9,228 nt of DNA from Candidatus Gastranaerophilales bacterium (GTDB lineage Bacteria; Cyanobacteriota; Vampirovibrionia; Gastranaerophilales; Gastranaerophilaceae): the NCBI GenBank assembly GCA_905235825.1, contig CAJONH010000155.1:1-9228 (forward strand). The letters run 5' to 3'. The notes under the pieces were generated by a model. That model was given only the letters and a program-made list of their open reading frames with translations. It searched no databases and was not told the DNA's origin. A program made the translations under genes and the position numbers. Shown here piece after piece: positions 6,997-9,228 of this stretch (positions are counted from its first letter, which is position 1; the number at the start of each line of letters is the position of its first letter).

Positions 6997-7015
6997 ATTC
7001 TACACCTAAATTATA
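6997..7015 (-). promoter_or_regulatory. Possible -10 elements for the HIT operon
   Basis: Two minus-strand candidates lie upstream of the HIT gene: a perfect TATAAT (7010-7015) without a good -35, and TAGAAT (6997-7002) with TAGTCA eighteen bases before it (7021-7026). I cannot choose between them. Confidence 0.3.
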
Positions 7016-7082
7016 ATAATTGACTATAAACCAAAAAGATTAAATATTTCAAATAATAATAAAAATAATAAATAAGACTATT

Positions 7083-7111
7083 TATACAAAAGCAGAATAA
7101 AAAAATATAGT
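7083..7111 (+). promoter_or_regulatory. Promoter candidate for an orphan plus-strand transcript
   Basis: -35 TATACA (7083-7088), a 17-bp spacer, and -10 TATAGT (7106-7111, five of six). In such AT-rich DNA a match like this can arise by chance. Its weight comes from the strong same-strand terminator about 90 bp downstream. Confidence 0.35.
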
Positions 7112-7117
7112 TATTAA

Positions 7118-7226
7118 GTGTAATGAATACGCATAAAAAATCCGTTACTATAAAAGAGTAAATCCTCAACTCTTCTGATTGCTTATTCTTAGTGCTCATC
7201 CCCCTCTAAAAAGAGGGGTTTTTTTT
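7118..7226 (+). ncRNA. Candidate ~109-nt small RNA or untranslated leader
   Basis: The interval from the predicted start of the promoter at 7083-7111 to the U-tract of the terminator at 7201-7226 has no convincing gene on the plus strand. It holds one internal hairpin (AAGAGT 7154-7159 pairing with ACTCTT 7169-7174, nine-base loop). It also holds a 12-codon ORF (7123-7161, MNTHKKSVTIKE) whose start is only a few bases from the predicted 5' end. Either it is an independent small RNA, or it is a leader whose terminator attenuates the metalloprotease gene at 7265. I do not recognise it as 6S, SRP or another known RNA. Confidence 0.3.
7201..7226 (+). terminator. Strong intrinsic terminator, plus strand
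   Basis: A perfect 7-bp GC-rich stem, CCCCTCT (7201-7207) and AGAGGGG (7212-7218), with loop AAAA, followed by eight T (7219-7226). On the minus strand no U-tract follows, so it works for rightward transcription. The nearest upstream plus-strand gene, recF, ends about 3.5 kb away, with only minus-strand genes between. Confidence 0.85.
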
Positions 7227-7236
7227 ATAAAATTTA

Positions 7237-7245
7237 TGTTAGTAT
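7237..7245 (+). promoter_or_regulatory. Extended -10 candidate of the metalloprotease gene
   Basis: TGTTAGTAT: a TG one base before -10 TAGTAT (7240-7245). No -35 is recognisable; that position falls in the U-tract and 3' arm of the upstream terminator. Transcription would start near 7252, leaving about 13 nt before the ATG, just enough for the AAGGA site. Confidence 0.35.
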
Positions 7246-7264
7246 TTTTTCAATAAAGGAAAGT

Positions 7265-7882
7265 ATGAATATGAAATTTATAAAAACGGCAATAATATTT
7301 CTATTACTGGTAATAGCGTTTAATTTGCCCGTCAGAGCGGAGTTTTACGGTTACAATTATATGAATAGTTCAGAAAACAAAAGTGATTATTATAATGCTC
7401 AAGAGTCTGCAATTTGGGAGCATCCCTCTTTATTAAAAGTATATATTGAAGATAATTCGGATAAATCATACCTTGTAAAAAATGCTTTTTATGTATGGAA
7501 TAATAGTTTAGATTCATTATTTAATTTTTATTTCGTAAACAATGAAGAAAAAGCTGATATAGTATGTCATTTTATATATAAAATGAACGCAAATTTAGCT
7601 GGAACAACCGAAACTGAATTTAAAATCATAAAAGGACAGAAAAGTGCATTTAATAAGGCAATAATTACTATTTCATACGGAAATGATACGGGAATATTTG
7701 ATAATAACCATCAAAACTTTTTAACCGTTATATTGCATGAAATAGGACACTCACTTGGTATTCTGAACCATAGTAATAACCCGCACGATATAATGTATCC
7801 TGATGCTTCAAAAGTTATAAATCAAGGAAAGTTGTCGCAAAGGGATATAAATACAATGAAAAAAGTATACAATAAAAACTAA
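7265..7882 (+). CDS. Secreted matrixin-like zinc metalloprotease
   Basis: A 205-residue protein with a signal peptide (MNMKFIK, then a hydrophobic core at about 8-21, likely cleaved after VRA at residue 25), so it is exported. The zinc site is H158-E159-x2-H162-x2-G165-x2-H169 (HEIGHSLGILNH), the long metzincin motif with E159 as catalytic base. The Met-turn DIMYP follows at 175-179. These two features place it with matrixin-type (M10-like) peptidases. There is no clear pro-peptide cysteine switch and no C-terminal accessory domain, so it is a minimal catalytic unit. It could cleave extracellular or host proteins; the substrate is unknown. The ATG at 7265 has AAGGA four bases upstream; a second ATG two codons later is less well placed. 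Transcription comes from an extended -10 (TG-T-TAGTAT, 7237-7245) or by read-through of the terminator at 7201. Confidence 0.9.
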   Translation: MNMKFIKTAIIFLLLVIAFNLPVRAEFYGYNYMNSSENKSDYYNAQESAIWEHPSLLKVYIEDNSDKSYLVKNAFYVWNNSLDSLFNFYFVNNEEKADIVCHFIYKMNANLAGTTETEFKIIKGQKSAFNKAIITISYGNDTGIFDNNHQNFLTVILHEIGHSLGILNHSNNPHDIMYPDASKVINQGKLSQRDINTMKKVYNKN

Positions 7883-7909
7883 AAAATCCCTAAATAAACT
7901 ATTTGGGGA
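7881..7909 (-). terminator. Intrinsic terminator of the 117-residue gene
   Basis: A 10-bp stem (7887-7896 with 7900-7909, one G-T wobble) and a three-base loop. On the minus strand it is followed by six U (7881-7886) and, after AG, five more U, so it ends leftward transcription of the gene at 7939-8292. On the plus strand it follows the metalloprotease stop at once but lacks a U-tract; it may work weakly in that direction too. Confidence 0.7.
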
Positions 7910-7918
7910 CATTCGATA

Positions 7919-7948
7919 TACCGCAACAGATTTGTTATTTATGCGGTA
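7919..7948. repeat. Inverted repeat TACCGCA/TGCGGTA
   Basis: A perfect 7-bp inverted repeat (7919-7925 and 7942-7948) with a 16-base loop, spanning the stop codon of the 117-residue gene at 7939. No U-tract follows on either strand. It may stabilise the mRNA 3' end or be chance. Confidence 0.4.
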
Positions 7949-8292
7949 AATTCTTTACTTTTTTCGTTTTTATCTTCACCGATTTTTTCTACACGCTTCG
8001 GTCTTATTATTTCCGTTAAATCTTCATCATCGTTAATAATAGACTTATGTCTGTTATTACGAAGCAAAGAAACAACATTTAAAAGTGCAAGAGAATTTAA
8101 CGAAGCACGCAGTTCCATACTTCTATCCGTAAAATCTTCTTTTTGACTTTGTTCTTCACTTTCTTGCAGGAAATATTCGGTACCCTGACTAGCCCTGTCA
8201 TCAGCGGTTTTAGCAGCGGTGCTGTCATCGCCTCTAAAATTAATTCCGCCTGCGATACCCCCTATGAATCCTGCAGATCTGTTATCGACCAT
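7939..8292 (-). CDS. Unrecognised 117-residue soluble protein
   Basis: No known family recognised. A Gly-rich N-terminus (AGFIGGIAGGINFRG, 7-21) is followed by a polar, acidic, probably disordered stretch (22-58), one likely helix (about 59-79, ELRASLNSLALLNVVSLL), then a charged tail rich in Lys/Glu/Asp. There is no signal peptide, and the Gly-rich segment is too short and polar for a membrane helix. The ATG at 8292 has AAGGA nine bases upstream; an ATG eight bases earlier is in another frame. It is a single-gene unit with the best promoter in the window (8369-8397), a ~70-nt 5' UTR and its own terminator at 7881-7909. That implies a well-expressed independent gene. Confidence 0.75.
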   Translation of the reverse strand: MVDNRSAGFIGGIAGGINFRGDDSTAAKTADDRASQGTEYFLQESEEQSQKEDFTDRSMELRASLNSLALLNVVSLLRNNRHKSIINDDEDLTEIIRPKRVEKIGEDKNEKSKEFTA

Positions 8293-8325
8293 AGGTTCAT
8301 ATCCTTTACTTAATTACTGCCACGG

Positions 8326-8339
8326 ATGCAAATTCGCAT
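8326..8339. promoter_or_regulatory. Near-palindrome in the 5' UTR of the 117-residue gene
   Basis: ATGCAAATTCGCAT is a 14-bp palindrome with one mismatch, about 25 bases downstream of the predicted transcription start and 34 bases before the start codon. It could be an operator. On the mRNA it has no loop to form a normal hairpin. Chance is possible. Confidence 0.25.
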
Positions 8340-8368
8340 ACATCACTTTATTTACTCTCGGCTGATAC

Positions 8369-8397
8369 ATTATAAACTACTTATAAAATTTTTTCAA
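8369..8397 (-). promoter_or_regulatory. Strong promoter of the 117-residue gene
   Basis: On the minus strand: -35 TTGAAA (8392-8397, five of six), a 17-bp spacer, and a perfect -10 TATAAT (8369-8374). Transcription would start near 8362, giving a 5' UTR of about 70 nt. Confidence 0.75.
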
Positions 8398-8450
8398 TAT
8401 ATATTGTTAAAATTATAAAAAATTTGGAAATTTTTATTAGTAATGCATTA

Positions 8451-8771
8451 TCATTTCGTTAAAGCAGCAACAATTTTATATATGTCTTCAATTTTATCGG
8501 GATTGTTTTTTATTCTTGTTATAATTTCTTCCAATAAATCTTTTTTTGGTTGTTTATGATTAAAATCAAAAAGGTCTTTTATTTCAACATTCAAAATTTC
8601 TGCTATTTTTTCTAAATTATCATTATTTGGACATTGTTTTCCGCTTTCTATTCTCGTAAAATTTGAACGCTCCATATTTAATTTGTCTGCAAGCTCGGAC
8701 TGCTTTATATTCTTTGACAGTCTTATTTCCCTAATTCTAAGTCCCAGTTTTTTATTCAAATTTTCCGACAT
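8451..8771 (-). CDS. XRE-family helix-turn-helix transcriptional regulator
   Basis: A 106-residue cytoplasmic DNA-binding protein of the Cro/CI (HTH_3) type. The domain spans about 9-66: LGLRIREIRLSK, then the helix-turn-helix with KQSELADKLNM (23-33) and recognition helix around ERSNFTRIESGK (34-45), ending ILNVEIKDLF. The C-terminal 40 residues are a charged helix (DLLEEIITRIKNN...DIYKIVAAL), probably for dimerisation; there is no peptidase or ligand domain. The ATG at 8771 has GAGG five bases upstream. Its promoter (8816-8844) is covered by a 26-bp inverted-repeat operator with a near-copy 62 bp away, so autoregulation and control of the divergent TupA-like gene are likely. There is no toxin gene alongside. 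Confidence 0.92.
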   Translation of the reverse strand: MSENLNKKLGLRIREIRLSKNIKQSELADKLNMERSNFTRIESGKQCPNNDNLEKIAEILNVEIKDLFDFNHKQPKKDLLEEIITRIKNNPDKIEDIYKIVAALTK

Positions 8772-8815
8772 TACAACCTCTTTAAATAGGATAACCTTAT
8801 TTTAGATAATAAAAA

Positions 8816-8844
8816 ATACTATGTTGTAGAACATCTATTGACAA
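8816..8844 (-). promoter_or_regulatory. Promoter of the XRE regulator
   Basis: On the minus strand: -35 TTGTCA (8839-8844, five of six), a 17-bp spacer, and -10 TAGTAT (8816-8821). Transcription would begin near 8809, about 38 nt before the ATG. Operator 1 (8827-8852) covers the whole -35 and most of the spacer, so a bound repressor would block RNA polymerase. Confidence 0.6.
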
Positions 8845-8852
8845 ATGTTCTA
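8827..8852. promoter_or_regulatory. Operator 1: TAGAACAT-N10-ATGTTCTA
   Basis: A perfect 8-bp inverted repeat, TAGAACAT (8827-8834) and ATGTTCTA (8845-8852), with a 10-bp spacer. An extra imperfect half-site ATGTTGT (8821-8827) abuts its left arm. It overlaps the XRE promoter. The likely ligand is the XRE protein encoded next to it. Confidence 0.75.
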
Positions 8853-8880
8853 TTTTATGACATGAATTATAAAAAATGAG

Positions 8881-8908
8881 TTGTATGATAGAACATCTAA
8901 TAAATAAT
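8881..8908 (+). promoter_or_regulatory. Rightward promoter candidate of the TupA-like gene
   Basis: -35 TTGTAT (8881-8886), a 16-bp spacer, and -10 AATAAT (8903-8908, five of six). The match is modest, but it lies under operator 2 just as the XRE promoter lies under operator 1. Transcription would start near 8915, about 43 nt before the ATG at 8958. Confidence 0.35.
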
Positions 8909-8914
8909 GTTCTG
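8889..8914. promoter_or_regulatory. Operator 2: TAGAACAT-N10-ATGTTCTG
   Basis: The same design as operator 1: TAGAACAT (8889-8896), a 10-bp spacer, ATGTTCT (8907-8913). The bases CTA just inside the left arm are shared too. The two operators start 62 bp apart, close to six helical turns, which would place them on the same face of the DNA and permit cooperative binding. Confidence 0.75.
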
Positions 8915-8957
8915 TTTAAAAGTATTACGTAAATATTGATGTTATTTAAAGGAAAAA

Positions 8958-9228
8958 ATGAATAGTATATTTAATCTTCTGAAAAAAGACGGAATAGGTA
9001 ATCCCCCATGGGATTATTACTTTCTCAAAAACTTAGATGAAAAAGAATACCCAAAGTATTTAGCGAAGTTGTTTTATCTTAATACTGGAGAGAAACTTCC
9101 GTTGGAATTTGATTTTAAAAATAAATCGTGGATTATAGATAAGAAAAAATGTAAAACGTTTAATCAAAAAATACAGTGGCTGAAATTGTATGGTGTAACC
9201 GATTTAATTAGAAAATGTACTGATAAAG
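8958..9228 (+). CDS. TupA-like ATP-grasp protein (polysaccharide biosynthesis), N-terminal part
   Basis: An open frame runs from the ATG at 8958, with AAAGGA five bases upstream, to the window edge: 90 codons, no stop, so the gene is cut. The segment YPKYLAKLFYLNTGEKLPL (31-49) and the motif KTFNQKIQWLKLYG (66-79) match the start of TupA-like ATP-grasp proteins, which usually read KTFNEKIQWLKLYD followed by a DKY motif; here the frame breaks off at TDK. These proteins are found in capsule, LPS and teichuronopeptide gene clusters, where they are thought to ligate or transfer units onto cell-surface polymers. The ATP-binding residues lie outside the window. The gene is divergent from the XRE regulator, behind two shared operators, and may head a surface-polysaccharide locus further right. 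Confidence 0.8.
   Translation, partial: MNSIFNLLKKDGIGNPPWDYYFLKNLDEKEYPKYLAKLFYLNTGEKLPLEFDFKNKSWIIDKKKCKTFNQKIQWLKLYGVTDLIRKCTDK

Noticed and set aside
7011..7199. 62-codon minus-strand ORF with many Phe/Ile/Tyr/Leu
   Set aside because: The composition is what any frame of this AT-rich stretch yields. Its ribosome site is just the terminator stem two or three bases before the ATG, and it covers the HIT promoter region.
7154..7226. Amino-acid attenuator with leader peptide MNTHKKSVTIKE
   Set aside because: The peptide has no run of one amino acid and the downstream gene is a protease, not a biosynthetic gene. Alternative pairing with the terminator arm is only about five bases.
8305..8372. 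18-codon ORF MYQPRVNKVMYANLHPWQ upstream of the 117-residue gene
   Set aside because: Its ATG falls inside the -10 box, so it is not on the transcript; the remaining nine codons lack a ribosome site.
8827..8914. LexA/SOS boxes, because GAACAT and ATGTTC are the Gram-positive LexA half-sites
   Set aside because: LexA sites have four bases between GAAC and GTTC; here there are 14. The two sites are private to an XRE gene, which is a better candidate.

Overview
The window is strongly AT-rich chromosomal bacterial DNA with ordinary bacterial signals: Shine-Dalgarno sites of the AGGA/GAGG type, -35/-10 promoters and intrinsic terminators. Housekeeping genes (recF, a YifB/ComM ATPase, a HIT protein, an SDR) sit among small proteins I cannot place. 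One of these, the 268-residue protein at 151-957 that begins MGLTSSQGR, recalls proteins I associate with gut Melainabacteria (Gastranaerophilales). The lone [FeFe]-hydrogenase maturase HydE fits an anaerobe. The lineage call is an inference, not proven by the sequence.

Layout. 1-150: three copies of a short direct repeat. 151-957 (-): protein with coiled-coil ends. 1100-2387 (-): a two-gene unit, a 92-residue one-TM protein overlapping hydE by 14 nt, with a good promoter at 2442-2470. 2571-3731 (+): recF, converging on yifB (3736-5277, -) with 4 bp between stop codons. 5344-5475 (-): an overlooked 43-residue small protein with its own promoter. 5586-6967 (-): a tight operon of HIT protein, an unrecognised 111-residue protein built of two RWYD repeats, and an SDR oxidoreductase. 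6968-7264: divergent intergenic region holding a plus-strand promoter and a near-perfect intrinsic terminator with no known gene between them, so a candidate ~109-nt RNA or a leader. 7265-7882 (+): small secreted matrixin-like metalloprotease. 7939-8292 (-): unrecognised 117-residue protein with a strong promoter and its own terminator. 8451-8771 (-): XRE-family repressor. 8958-end (+): start of a TupA-like ATP-grasp polysaccharide-biosynthesis gene, cut by the window edge.

How the parts work together. The clearest regulatory circuit is at the right end. Between the XRE gene and the divergent TupA-like gene lie two matching 26-bp operators (TAGAACAT-N10-ATGTTCT) 62 bp apart. One covers the XRE gene's own -35/spacer and the other covers the best rightward promoter candidate. 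This looks like an autoregulated repressor switch controlling a cell-surface polysaccharide gene. The rest is a mosaic of short independent units. I see no mobile element, CRISPR array, tRNA or rRNA.
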